Assembly: GCA_030295235.1 (NCBI GenBank)
Contig: AP026123.1
Span: 1,798,001-1,862,000, forward strand
Length of the DNA: 64,000 nt
Reading direction: 5' to 3'
Source of the DNA: Fistulifera solaris
Lineage: Eukaryota > Bacillariophyta > Bacillariophyceae > Naviculales > Stauroneidaceae
Shown: positions 19,090 through 29,485 of the stretch, piece after piece
Layout of the letters: each line of letters opens with the position of its first letter
Position numbering within the stretch: position 1 is the first letter of the stretch
Notes under the pieces: model-generated
The model's input: the letters and a program-made list of their open reading frames with translations, nothing else
Database searches by the model: none
Told to the model about the DNA's origin: nothing
Program-made: the position numbers and the translations under genes

Positions 19090-21412
19090 ATGAAAGAACG
19101 CAACGAGGCGGCAGCGATTGACACGGTCGTTTTACGGAAAATCTTGCGGTTGGTCTATTGCTTGCAGAAAGAACGCGGAGCGTCCTGCGCCTTTCGGGCG
19201 CATCCGGCCCGAAGCTTTCGGTTCTGGTACCCGCTCGGAGAGACACCGATCAAGCCATGTTACGACTGAAGGACAATTTGGATTCGACGGCATCGCATGT
19301 ATTGGGGAAAATTCGCAGCACCTTGCCACTGGAGGCTCTGCCATCGACGTGTGGCTTTCATAAATTGCTGCTCAGTTACAATACACTCATCCAATACGTT
19401 CACCACGAGTATATTCTCAAGTTCACATCTTCTCAACGTTCATTGCATAAACAAAGCAACTTATCATTCAAATCGTTGCAAAGAAAGACAGCTTCGGATC
19501 GCGCGTGTCATCCTATCAACATTTGGCGAATTTATCGCAAACGACTCCGAACGAAATGGCGGTTTGTGGAAATCGCCGACCGACACGCATTCGGTCGTTA
19601 TCGTATGATGCGATCCACCAAGATCGCTTTGTCAATTTGGTGTTTCAGGAGGATCTCGAAATGCGAGGCTGGTTCGGCCACCGGTTGGATGATGTGCCGT
19701 CAACAACACCCGTCGTCGAAGAAACGCAAGAAAACAACATACTGCAACTCGTCAACTTGCTCGATGTATTTGTACGACTCAAAGAAGCCGCCGGAATGGA
19801 ACGTGCGACTCTCTCTTCTATTTTAGCCGCCGAGGATGCCGAATCGCGAATGTTGATGAATGACTTGGTCTTGACCGCGGAGAATCAGCGGAGTCAACAA
19901 GAAGAATTGAATCAACTACCCGAAGGGACGTTACACGATTTGGTGCGAGAGGCCATCACGATGCCACCGCAAATGCAACAGTTGCAACGCGCGATTCTGA
20001 ATGGTTTGGAACTCGGGCAATTACGATCACAATACAATGAAAACAAGTTGTGGAATCTCACATCACTCTATGTGAATAAGTTACATTCGATGGAATTGCT
20101 CTTGGTGGAAGAGATAGAACATTGCACGGTGCTTTCGGACGTCGATTGTACCGCAGTGAAGAACAATATTGGGAACTCGTCCAGAATGAACAACGTGCTT
20201 GACCTCGCTTTTAATGTAATCTCGCATGAAAAGTTGAAAGGCGTTATAGAAAGTCTATCTCCTGAAGAAGTGAAGGGGCGGTTGCTGAGTGCGCTCTCGG
20301 GTCAAGCACCCGATGAAAAATCGACGGAACAAAATCGACAAAACGGAGTAAAAGTTGGAGTCGAAAATATTGCCAAAGGGGTCGATGGATTGTTACAAGA
20401 AATTTCGAAAGCACCAGCTTCGAAAGAATGGGAAATCAATCTTTACGAAGTTCATTTTAAGAAACGCATAGGACAAGGAGCAGCAGGAACCACGTATCTG
20501 GCTAGATGGAGTGGTCTCGATGTAGCTGTAAAAGTTGCCTCCATCACAGAAATGGGCCTTGATGGCTGGCGGAAAGAAGTCCAGGCACTGCAAAAATTGC
20601 ATCATCCCAATATCATTCGGCTGCTAGGCTCCGTGTATCATCCGAGTCCATTAACGTTTTGTCTTGTTTTAGAATATTGTGATGGCGGCGATCTGTCCGT
20701 TGCACTGCAGAAATGCACCCCCGCAACTTTTTTCTTTCATGTGGCATCCAGTATCTCGAAAGGTATGAGCTATTTGCACAATAAAGGCATCATTCATAGA
20801 GACATCAAGCCGGGGAATATTCTCCTCGATGGAATGGTTTCCTCGGGAAATTTTTCGGTCAAGATAACGGATTTTGGTGTTGCTACCGAGTCGAACAACG
20901 GAGGTGATCAGGATCCCACCGCCGAAACCGGTACCTATCGATGGATGCCTCCGGAGGTGATTCGCCACGAAACGTATTCACAAACGGCGGACGTTTACTC
21001 CTCCGCTATTTTGTTTTGGCAGCTTCTGTCGCGTGAATCACCGTTTGCGAACATGTCGCAAATCGAAGCGGCCGCTGCCGTCGCTATGAATGATGCACGT
21101 CCACCATTCCCATCGGGAGTCCCTGGTTCTATTCAGTCGTTTATTGAAAAATGTTGGACGAGAGATCCCGATCGTCGTCCTTCATTTGACCAAATCCTGG
21201 AAGAACTTGAGGTCATTTCTCACTCACTGACGGAAGAGCAACTACGATGGATCGAATGCCCCATCGGCCATCCTGTGTATCAAGAATCCGCGAAAGAAAG
21301 GCCTGCTTATCCGAAGCTTGAATTACCCAGCATTCATGAAGCCAACAATCTGAAAGTTCCAAAAAGGCGCGGCATAAAAGCTCTTTTTTCGCGAAAGTCA
21401 GTTCACTTTTAA
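19090..21412 (+). CDS. NIT-like sensor domain fused to a TKL-type protein kinase
   Basis: The clean frame from 19505 to 21412 holds the second half of a four-helix NIT-like sensor (KEAAGMERATLSSILAAED, then a second helical pair ending HSMELLLVEEIEH) and a complete kinase: GQGAAGTTY glycine loop, VAVKVA lysine, IIHRDIKPGNILL catalytic loop, TDFGVAT and GTYRWMPPE activation segment. The first NIT half lies upstream from the ATG at 19090: LVYCLQKERGASCA in one frame, then SGASGPKLSVLVPARRDTDQAM in the next. They are separated by a one-base loss in TTT at 19192-19194. A second frame change at about 19409-19491 fits a 71- or 83-bp intron (GT at 19409 or 19421, AG at 19491). NIT domains sense nitrate/nitrite in bacteria. 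A basic C-terminal tail follows the kinase. Confidence 0.75.
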
Positions 21413-21505
21413 TACTTTCATTATACAAATTTTGAAGGGGTAGAAAAAAAGAAGTTTACAAGACGCGAAGAACATTTTCTGCAAATAGAATGATTAATAA
21501 TTATT

Positions 21506-21958
21506 CTAATAGATTTGAGACGAACACGAGCATCGTTCTAACCCAGCCCGTTCCGTCAAAAAGTCCGATACATAATTTGTAATATCCCAAGGCCCCACAA
21601 AGGCATCTTTGTCGTACTCTTGCCATCTTTCTTCCAAATCACCGACCACCGTCGTCATGATCGTCATCAAATCATGTTCTCCTGTTTGACGACACTTGAG
21701 ATACGACAATTTGCACGATTCTCCCATTTGTCGGTGAACGTCTTGTGGCATCCATTCCGCATCAAGCCACCGTTGGATCGATCCCGATAATTCCGTACCG
21801 ACAGTCTCGTGGTCGACCAACGATTCGACCGAGACGCTTTCGACGGCCGACCATCGCGTCGTCGAAAATCGTCGAAAGGTCGACGAGGGAAGGACCCACG
21901 CCTGGCCGTGTCGGAAGAGAAGACACACACTCAGAAATAGGTTCTGCGGTCTTGTCAT
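21506..21958 (-). CDS. Small plastid-targeted protein of unknown function
   Basis: 150 aa, one exon. The N-terminus is a short signal peptide and then HGQAWVLPSST, an ASAFAP-like junction with Trp, followed by an Arg/Ser-rich transit stretch (FRRFSTTRW). The mature part is helical and acidic: LSGSIQRWLDAEWMPQDVHR, CKLSYLKCRQTGEHDLMTIM, and WDITNYVSDFL. It resembles small conserved algal plastid proteins without known role; I do not recognise a named domain. Convergent with the NIT-kinase (93 bp apart). Confidence 0.68.
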   Translation of the reverse strand: MTRPQNLFLSVCLLFRHGQAWVLPSSTFRRFSTTRWSAVESVSVESLVDHETVGTELSGSIQRWLDAEWMPQDVHRQMGESCKLSYLKCRQTGEHDLMTIMTTVVGDLEERWQEYDKDAFVGPWDITNYVSDFLTERAGLERCSCSSQIY

Positions 21959-22078
21959 GGTAGAAACGAATTATATGAGGTAAGGTTACAAGTAAGAAGT
22001 CTCTTACAATTATGTTGTGGCTGAAGGGGGACGACGAGAAAGGAGCAAGGAAAAAAGCAAAAACTGCAAGGAAGCCGA

Positions 22079-22086
22079 TGACGTCA
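22079..22086. promoter_or_regulatory. CRE-type palindrome TGACGTCA
   Basis: A perfect CRE octamer 121 bp upstream of the small plastid-protein ATG (minus strand). Confidence 0.4.
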
Positions 22087-22109
22087 GCTTCCGCTCGTCA
22101 AATGAGATG

Positions 22110-23310
22110 AGTGTTTGAATGACAATCCAGAAATTCTGGACCAGGTGTTTTCATCTCACAAAGAGGTTCTGTGCTGGTTTCAGAAAATCTGAACACAGTG
22201 TAACGGATCATGTGTAAAAATGCTGCTCCCCGACAAAGAGGAACTGTTCGTGCTCCTCCGACTTGGGAAGATGGACATTGACGGGGCTTGGTTTTTTACT
22301 AGGCTTCACACCACAACATGATGTCGACAAACTACTCCAAAAGGAGCATACTTACACTCAACAACTATCACCATCATCCATTGTATGTTATGGAAACAAA
22401 AGCCAACGATGACACAACAACATGGAATTCCTACACGGGATTTATCTATTGAGTCATGACCATCTTAGAGCTCGATTCTCACTCATGCGCATCGGTACCC
22501 AGTCTTTAGGTAAGATCAATCGTTACATAGACACACCCGTTAACCTTGTAAAAATGCTGTATGTGTCGACAAGTTCAGGATACGGCGTTTTTCATCAAAC
22601 AGCTTCTGTGTGTATTCCAGAAAATCTAAAATATACGATGGCGTCATACAGAAATTCTGTTTGAATGGTCCAGAAATTCTGGACCGGGTGTTTTCATCTC
22701 ACAGAGGTTCTGTGCCGGTTCCAAAAAATCTGAACACAGTGTAACGGATCACGCAGAACGCTGCATGGCTTCAACAAGTTCACGAGACGGCGTTTCTCAT
22801 CAAACAGCGTTTCTGTGCGAATTCCAGAAAATCTGGAAAAAGCGATCGCGTCATACAGAAATTCTGTTTGAATGGTTCAAAATTTCAGGACCTGGTGTTT
22901 TCATCTCACAGAGGTTCTGTGCTGGTTCCAGAAAATCTGGACACAGTCTAACGGATCATTCAGAAATGCTTCGTGGCTTCAACAAGTTCAGGATTCAGGA
23001 GACGGCGTTTCTCATCAAACAGCGTTTCTGTGCGAATTCCAGAAAATCTGGAAAAAGCGATCGCATCATACAGAAATTCTGTTTGAATGGTCCAGAAATT
23101 CTGGACCAGGTGTTTTCATCTCGCTCACAGAGGTTCTGTGCTGGTTCCAGAAAATCGGGACACAGTGTAGCGGATCATGCAGAAAGTGCTGTAGGGCTTC
23201 AAGAAGTAAAAAAGGCGGCGTTTTTCATCAAACAGCGTTTTTGTGCAAATTCCAATATCTGGAATTCGCTATCGTGTCATACAGAAATTCTGTTGAAAGA
23301 TGGGATGAGT
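22110..23310. repeat. Palindromic satellite array 2, inverted relative to array 1
   Basis: Four units begin at TCCAGAAATTCTGGA-type boxes at 22126, 22669, 22876 and 23091. The spacings are 207 and 215, and 209 for the first once an insertion is removed. Boxes share the CAGA-N3-TCTG core of array 1: TCCAGAAATTCTGGA, CACAGAGGTTCTGTG, TCCAGAAAATCTGGA and ACAGAAATTCTGT. Spacers match the reverse complement of array 1: GCGTCATACAGAAA-TCTGT, CTGTGCGA-TTCCAGA and GGTGTTT recur in both. It is therefore the same family in opposite orientation. No coding potential. Confidence 0.87.
22213..22559. mobile_element. ~321-bp insertion in array 2 flanked by a 13-bp direct repeat
   Basis: TGTAAAAATGCTG occurs at 22213-22225 and again at 22547-22559. 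Removing 22226-22559 restores both the sequence flow of the repeat unit (GGATCATG...GTCGACAAGTTCAGG) and its normal ~209-bp length. The 321-bp insert has no terminal inverted repeats or evident coding sequence. A 13-bp duplication without TIRs fits a short retroposon (SINE-like or truncated LINE). Confidence 0.65.
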
Positions 23311-23480
23311 ACCGGAAAGATTAGAATTCGTTTGGAGGAAAAAACGCGATCGATCGTCGTCGATGATTTTTTCGAGTGCATAACAAAGAAAAACAATTCA
23401 TTCGATGGATTTGATAGGAACCATTCAAAAGTGCAAACAACTTAAAAACCAACCTTCGAAGGAAGTGCGAAAAGAATACG

Positions 23481-25014
23481 ATGCGCCGTAAACTCGCGCT
23501 GATTGCGGTGATCTCATCCGCACATCTGGCCCATTCGTTCGTACCCATCAAGCACCGAGGACTCGGACGCCGTCGTCTCTTTTGCAATCCTCCGAAGATT
23601 CATCCACTACTACATCTCTGGTTGACGTTTCCAGTGACTTGAAAGACAGTACTATAACGAATTCAGACGATGTGATACAGGAAGCACGCACTTCAACGAT
23701 TCTCGGCATGCCCATCACACCCGAAATTGTCGCGATTGCGACCATTTATTTCGTCGAAGGAGCCCTGGGTCTTGCTCGCTTGGCACAAACTTATTTACTT
23801 AAAGATGAATTGCATTTGGGACCGGCCGAATTGTCGGCACTCTCGGGGTTGTTTGTATTGCCGTGGACGATTAAACCGGTCTATGGATTCTTGAGTGATG
23901 GCTTTCCTCTGTTCGGGTTCCGCCGAAAATCGTATCTCGTACTGGCGGGTCTTTTGGGAGGCTCGGCTTATACTATTTTGGGTTACAGTGGATTTTGGGA
24001 AGGTCTTCCCACATCGACTTCGATTACCGGGACCTTGGTCGCTCTCTTGGTGGCATCGGGCTGTATTGCCATGGCCGATGTCGTGGCCGATGGGATTGTG
24101 GTAGCTAAAACACGTGAATCGAAGGATCCAGCCATCGCGGGAGGTCTTCAGTCGCTGTGTTGGGGTTCCGCGGCGACGGGTGGATTGATTTCGGCGTATT
24201 TTTCAGGTTCGTTGTTGGAAGTCATGACGGTACGACAAGTCTTTGCCATTACGGCGGTACTTCCTTTCTTGGTGGCGCTGATTGCCTTCGGGGTAGAAGA
24301 TAAGCGCGTGGATCCAAGTCGACAAAAGATAATTTCATACAAGGCGTCAAGGTTCAAGTGGAAGCGTTGTGGGGAGCATTGAGTCAAAAAGCAATCTGGA
24401 GACCCGCGTTGTTTCTCTTTTTATGGCAAGCAACTCCCACAGCGGATGGAGCCTTTTTCTTTTTTCTTTCCAATGACTTGGGTTTAGGACCCGAATTTTT
24501 GGGACGAGTTCGTCTTGTGACAGCTGCCGCGAGTCTCGGAGGTGTTTGGTTGTACAACCAGTACTTGAAAACGGTCAAAATCAAAGATATTCTGTTTTGG
24601 TCGGCGGTCGCGTCCTTCCCCTTGGGTCTGATACCAATGTTACTGGTCACGCACGTCAATCGCGGAGTTGGCATTCCGGATACCGCACTCATATATGGAG
24701 ATGATGTTATCTTGGCCGCCCTGGGTGAAATGGCGTTTCTTCCTACGCTCGTCCTTGCGGCGAGGCTTTGCCCGCCGGGAGTCGAAGCGGTCCTATTTGC
24801 GACATTAATGTCCATCTTCAACGGAGCAGGAACGGTGGGAACCGAAATTGGTGCGCTATTAACCAAAGTCTTGGGAGTGACGGAGAACGACTTTACCAAT
24901 TTAGCTCCTCTCATCTTCCTTTGTAGCTTGAGCTCGATATTTCCTCTTCCATTTATCGGATTGCTCGATGAAGTTGGAGATCTGTCTGAAAAAGAGATCG
25001 AGGGAGAAAGCTAA
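23481..25014 (+). CDS. Plastid-targeted folate/biopterin transporter (BT1/FBT family, MFS)
   Basis: About 511 aa when two one-base losses are bridged. The ATG at 23481 opens a signal peptide (LALIAVISSAHLAHSFVPI, an ASAFAP-like junction), so a plastid envelope location is likely. The frame then breaks in TTTT at 23580-23583 and again in TTT at 24333-24335. The body has about 12 membrane segments and family signatures: FVEGALGLARLAQTYLLKD, SGLFVLPWTIKPVYGFLSD, FGFRRKSYLVLAG, MADVVADGIVV and GGLQSLCWGSAATGG, then the second half from GALSQKAIWRPALFLF. BT1-family proteins carry folates, biopterin or other pteridines/amino acids; cyanobacterial and plant plastid members transport folate. Substrate not proven. 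Confidence 0.85.
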
Positions 25015-25150
25015 GTTGACCACGAAAAACTTCAGCATAATATCACCCCAAAACACGATAAGTCCCTGCCGGTAGGTAATAGAACTGCACATACAACTAG
25101 ACTAGAATAAGAAGTAGGCACTCCGCTATCGATTAAAGCCTTTTTCTAAT

Positions 25151-27125
25151 TTAGGGCGTGAATCCAGTTGTGAAAGCCTCAGCAATGGCGTGCATCTTCT
25201 CTTCAATGGGCTTGTCGAACTTGTATCCCGAGTCGACGATCTCTTTCAATAATCCGGCATGAGCACCCTTCATGTGTTTCAAGAAAGCAGCTTCGAACGC
25301 TTGAACGTGTTCCACGTCAATGCGATCGCAGTATCCCTTGACACCAATGAAGAGAGAAGCAACGACTTCTTCGGGTTCGTACGGCTGGTATTGTCCCTGT
25401 TTCAAAAGTTCGTACAGACGGACACCACGGTTGAGCTGCTGTTGCGTGGCGGGGTCAAGATCCGATCCGAATTTGGCAAAGGCAGCGACTTCACGGTACT
25501 GAGCCAACTCGAGCTTCATGGTACCGGCAACGGCCTTGGTGGCTTTGTACTGGGCAGCGGAACCGACACGGCTCACCGAAAGACCGACAGAGATGGCGGG
25601 GCGCTGACCCTGGTAGAAAAGTTCGGACTCGAGGAAAATCTGTCCATCGGTGATGGAAATCACATTGGTAGGGATGTAAGCGGACACATCACCAGCCTGA
25701 GTCTCAATGACGGGCAAAGCGGTCAAGGAACCTCCTCCGTTGGTAGTGTGCATCTTAGCAGCACGTTCCAAAAGACGAGAGTGCAAGTAGAAAACGTCTC
25801 CAGGGTAAGCTTCACGACCAGGAGGACGACGGAGAAGCAGGGACATCTGACGGTAGGCAACAGCCTGTTTGGAGAGATCATCATAGAAGATCACAGCGTG
25901 TTTGCCGCTATCACGGAAATATTCACCCATGGCGCATCCAGTGTAAGGGGCCAAAAACTGAAGGGGAGCAGAGTCGGAAGCGGTGGCGGCAACAACAATG
26001 CAGTTGTCCATGGCCTCACGCTCCTCCAGCTGTCCCACAAGTTGAGCAATGGTAGAACGCTTTTGTCCGACACCAACGTAAATGCAAGCCAAGGGCTCCT
26101 TCTTGGTCTTCTGGTTGATGATGGTATCAATGGCAATGGCGGTCTTACCAGTCTGACGATCACCAATGATCAATTCACGCTGACCACGACCAATGGGGAT
26201 GAGGGCATCGACGGCCTTCAACCCGGTAAGCATGGGTTCCTTCACGGACTCACGGGGGATGATGCCGGGGGCCTTGACTTCGGCTCGCGAACGCTTGCAC
26301 TTGTCAAGACTGGCTCCTCCATCAATCGGCTGTCCGATACCGTCCACAACACGTCCCAAGAGCTCCGGGCCTACCGGAACGTCGACAATGGCACCCGTGC
26401 GCTTGACGGTGTCTCCTTCCAAAATTTCACGATCATCACCGAAAATGACCACACCAACGTTGTCTTCTTCCAAGTTCAAAGCCATACCGCGAAGTCCGGC
26501 GGAAAATACCACCATCTCTCCGGCTTGTACATTCGAAAGACCATAGACACGAGCGATACCGTCTCCTACGGAGATGACGGCTCCGGTTTCGGCATATTTC
26601 TTTTCCTCGGCACCTCCAACACCTCCGATTTTGCTCTCGAGGTAAGTGGATAGCTCCAGTGTTTGGGTGGCAAGACCACGAGACGAGGCAAGAGTCGGGC
26701 GGGAAGCCTGATGAAACAAGGGTGAGATGAAATTTTTATCGGCAACAAAAGCGAATGAAGACGACGGAATCCGGAATCTCACTCGCAACAAGTCAACAAT
26801 TTGCCGCATCGGCGACCGCTGGTATCTCCAAGACCATGGGATTTACATGCAATTCATGCGCTGCAACATATCTTTTAAATATGTTTGTAATAGCAGTGAA
26901 TTAATGTGCCATCTTGCAAAAAGAACCAGCCGATCGCCGCTGGAAAGGATGAAGAAATGACTCAATGGAGGACCGTACCGCCGCACCGTTTGGCGTCTCT
27001 ATTTCTTATTCCTCGACGCCTTTCGCCACAAAATTCATTCGAACAACTCTTTCAAAACATACCTTAACGGCAGTGGATGAGGCAAGTCGCCTCGAGGCGG
27101 CAAGAAGAGCGGTACGAAGCACCAT
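25151..27125 (-). CDS. ATPA: Mitochondrial ATP synthase F1 subunit alpha
   Basis: Exons 27063-27125 and 25151-26707 around an unusually long 355-bp intron (GTATGT to CAG), 539 aa. The tiny first exon encodes [21 protein letters not shown]; with [20 protein letters not shown] it forms an Arg/Ser/Ala-rich mitochondrial presequence. The frame also reads upstream into the intron, but that would bypass the exon carrying the presequence start. Motifs: GDRQTGKT P-loop near residue 210 (nucleotide bound but non-catalytic in alpha), [45 protein letters not shown], and [13 protein letters not shown] around the conserved Arg. The C-terminal helices are complete. It is the structural partner of beta in the alpha3beta3 head. 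Confidence 0.97.
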
Positions 27126-27449
27126 GGTTGTTTTTTCAACACAGCACGTTGTAACCTTCCGATGGCCGCAATCTTTCGCCGTCGCGTTTTGAGCCTGGGA
27201 TTGCAGTGTGGGCCAATGTGTACGCTTGCGTGCAACGTGTGAGAGGGATGCTCGCGATGGTACGTCATCCTTGCGTCACATGCGCGTGTCATGAACGGTG
27301 CACGGACAGGCGGTCATGCTATGGCTTCGAAAAGCTTATACGGAGTAGAAACAAAACAGAAAGAAAAAAATTTCCGAGTCAAACTATAGCGCTTATATCC
27401 AGACTTATATTTGCAAGTAGCGCATCGCCTCATCTAAAAAGTAAAGATC
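27126..27449. other. Intergenic upstream of ATP synthase alpha
   Basis: 324 bp between the ATPA start and the 3' end of the next minus-strand gene. No gene supported. Confidence 0.4.
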
Positions 27450-29021
27450 TCAAAGACTAACCGTGTCAGGTGATCGATACATTCGAATCGAAGATCGACC
27501 CGAACTCGTCGAGACCTGGGTGTTGCTATCCGGCTGGGGTGGCAACAGAGTAATAAATTTGGGATCCGAAGGTGTCGATCCGGTCATACCTCCCTGATAG
27601 GATGCAAGACTACGTTGCTTACTGCTAATACCACTCCAGTTACTGTCGACGGAATCGGATTCTTCAATCACCGTGACGAAACGCAACTGAGAGCCGGTAA
27701 TAGCGCTGAGTTCCGAACAGCCGTCCAAGTCCGCCATAGAGGCTTCGCCTTTTCCTTGCGGAGAGTGCTCCAAAGATCCTGTATGATCACTCCCGTGCTC
27801 CACATCTTTCACGCACGCATCATCATTTTCGTGTTCCTCCTCATGCTTTCGGCGTCTCATTGCAAAGATAACGCCCACAACAATCGCCACAGCGCTGAGC
27901 GAAAGTGCCGTGACACCCAGCGGCGAAATACTGTCCTTCTCGGCAACCAGATCGCCCTCCGTCGCACTATTGGCTTGGGGTGGATTCAACAAGTTTTCCA
28001 AGAGCTTCCAAGTACCATCTGGTCCCAAAATACTCATGAAACGACAGCCGTTCGAAACCTCCTCCACTCCGGCAAGCGTCGCGATGCGCGAGCAGTGCAA
28101 CGCCAATGTTTCAAACAGATACTCGTCAATGCCAGATACATTCCATCCGTCTTCGTAAAAGATATCAACCTGAATCGCAATGTCGGTGCAGTTGGTGCAC
28201 GAAGTGTCTACAACAAATCAAACAATGAGGCGCTGGCAGGAACAATAAAGAACCGAAGCAAGCTACTACGTACCGGATGTCGTATTCTCGATAGAGAGAT
28301 CGAATTGGACGTCTCGAATTGGCAATACGGAACGGCGTAGACCACATCCCAGCAAATCGGTTGCCAGAAACGTTTGCAAAAAGTCTCTTAACCGCATCAC
28401 GAACGTGAGAACGTCGTCCGAAAGATCCAAAGTCAAGGTAATGAGAAATTCCAAACGGGCGAGATCGGTTTCATTGCGCGCTCGGGCCAAGCATTCTGCC
28501 GTCGGTTCCAACGCAGGAGGATTGGTGATTTCGTCCGGAAGAAGGAAGGTCGGATCATCGCTCAACATCCATGTGGAGACTCTCGGGGTAGGGGCTGGCG
28601 TCTGTGTCACGGAACTGGGAGCTGGATACGTCGGTGCTGTCGGGGTCGGAGCCGGCGTCTGCACAATCAGACTGGGTGCTGGATGCGTCGAGACTTTCGG
28701 GGTAGGAGCCGGCGTATGTATAACAAGACTGGGTGCTGGATGCGACGATACTTTCGGCAGAGGCGCTGAGGTCTGACTCGTCAAACTGGGTAGTAGAGTC
28801 GTAGGTGCTTTCAGGGTAGGAACTTCCGTCTTGATAATACTGGGTGCTTTCGTCGGAAGAGGACCATACGTCGGAAAGATTACGGGTTTTTCTCCCGCAC
28901 CGGTGCCTCGCGAATGCACACCATAGGTGCTCATGGCATGAGATCCGGCAACCCACCCGCAGAGCAAAATACTTTGCAACAGCATCATCATCATCATCGT
29001 CGTCGTCGTCGTCGTCATCAT
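27450..29021 (-). CDS. Receptor-like type I membrane protein with repeated Pro/Thr stalk
   Basis: Exons 28274-29021 and 27450-28207 across a 66-bp intron (GTACGT to TAG), phase 1, 501 aa. The N-terminus is unusual: MMTTTTTTMMMMMLLQS, encoded by an ATG/ACG trinucleotide run, then a normal signal-peptide core. Residues about 60-160 hold at least four copies of a Pro/Ser/Thr repeat (PAPSLVIHTPAPTPKVSTH type), a probable O-glycosylated stalk. A Cys-containing ectodomain follows (about residues 165-330: ECLARARNE, DVLTFVMRLRDFLQTF, SCTNCTDIAIQVDIFYEDG) and then a transmembrane helix (LSAVAIVVGVIFAMRRR). The cytosolic tail of about 150 residues is Ser/acidic. Family not recognised; it is the diatom-style surface-protein layout. 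Confidence 0.7.
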
Positions 29022-29485
29022 TCACGGAAAATGAGGGTAAAGGGGCGCGGAGACAGCGCCCCCAGCCCCCACTCCATTTTTGCCGCCGTCATTGCTTCAT
29101 ACACATTATAATTTCGCTTCGTTTGAACAGCAATAAAGACATACAAAAGCCTTATGAATAGTAACGGAACGATCCTCGGAAAGGAATAAGTGTTGAGAAG
29201 GAACACACATAAGGTTTAACGGAGTACTTTGTATGACGGCAAAAACTGATGCCGTGTTGAAGGTTGAAGTCATAGTTACCAGTGCCAGATACAGTCGCAG
29301 TGGGTCTCAAGCGCTGTACACGTTACTGTATCGAGGCCTTCAGTATATGCTAAGAAGTAGATCACTTTTTCTACGACTCAAGATATTCCAGTCCCGGGAA
29401 TTTGTGAGAAGATCTTCGAAACTTTTTCTCTTTTTCTTTGTTGTTATTGGCATTCATACACAGCATTATCTACTTGCATTTCATC
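29022..29485. promoter_or_regulatory. Shared upstream region of two divergent genes
   Basis: 464 bp between the stalk-protein ATG and the D-glutamate cyclase-like ATG. Open frames seen here have no protein signature. Confidence 0.4.

Noticed and set aside
16185-23310. Heat-shock elements in the CAGAAATTCTG palindromes
   Set aside because: HSEs need GAA-N2-TTC spacing; here GAA and TTC are one base apart or overlapping, so the fit is coincidental.
22765-23445. Open frame of 226 codons (and others at 22872-23324, 16224-16571) through the palindromic arrays
   Set aside because: The translation is a tandem of near-identical peptides caused by the DNA repeat; no ATG context, domain or codon bias supports coding.
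25259-26653. 464-codon open frame antisense to ATP synthase alpha
   Set aside because: Antisense of a strongly codon-biased gene; product is low-complexity and family evidence on the other strand is decisive. The same applies to 42283-44295 (antisense to clathrin) and 54403-55890 (antisense to COPI alpha).
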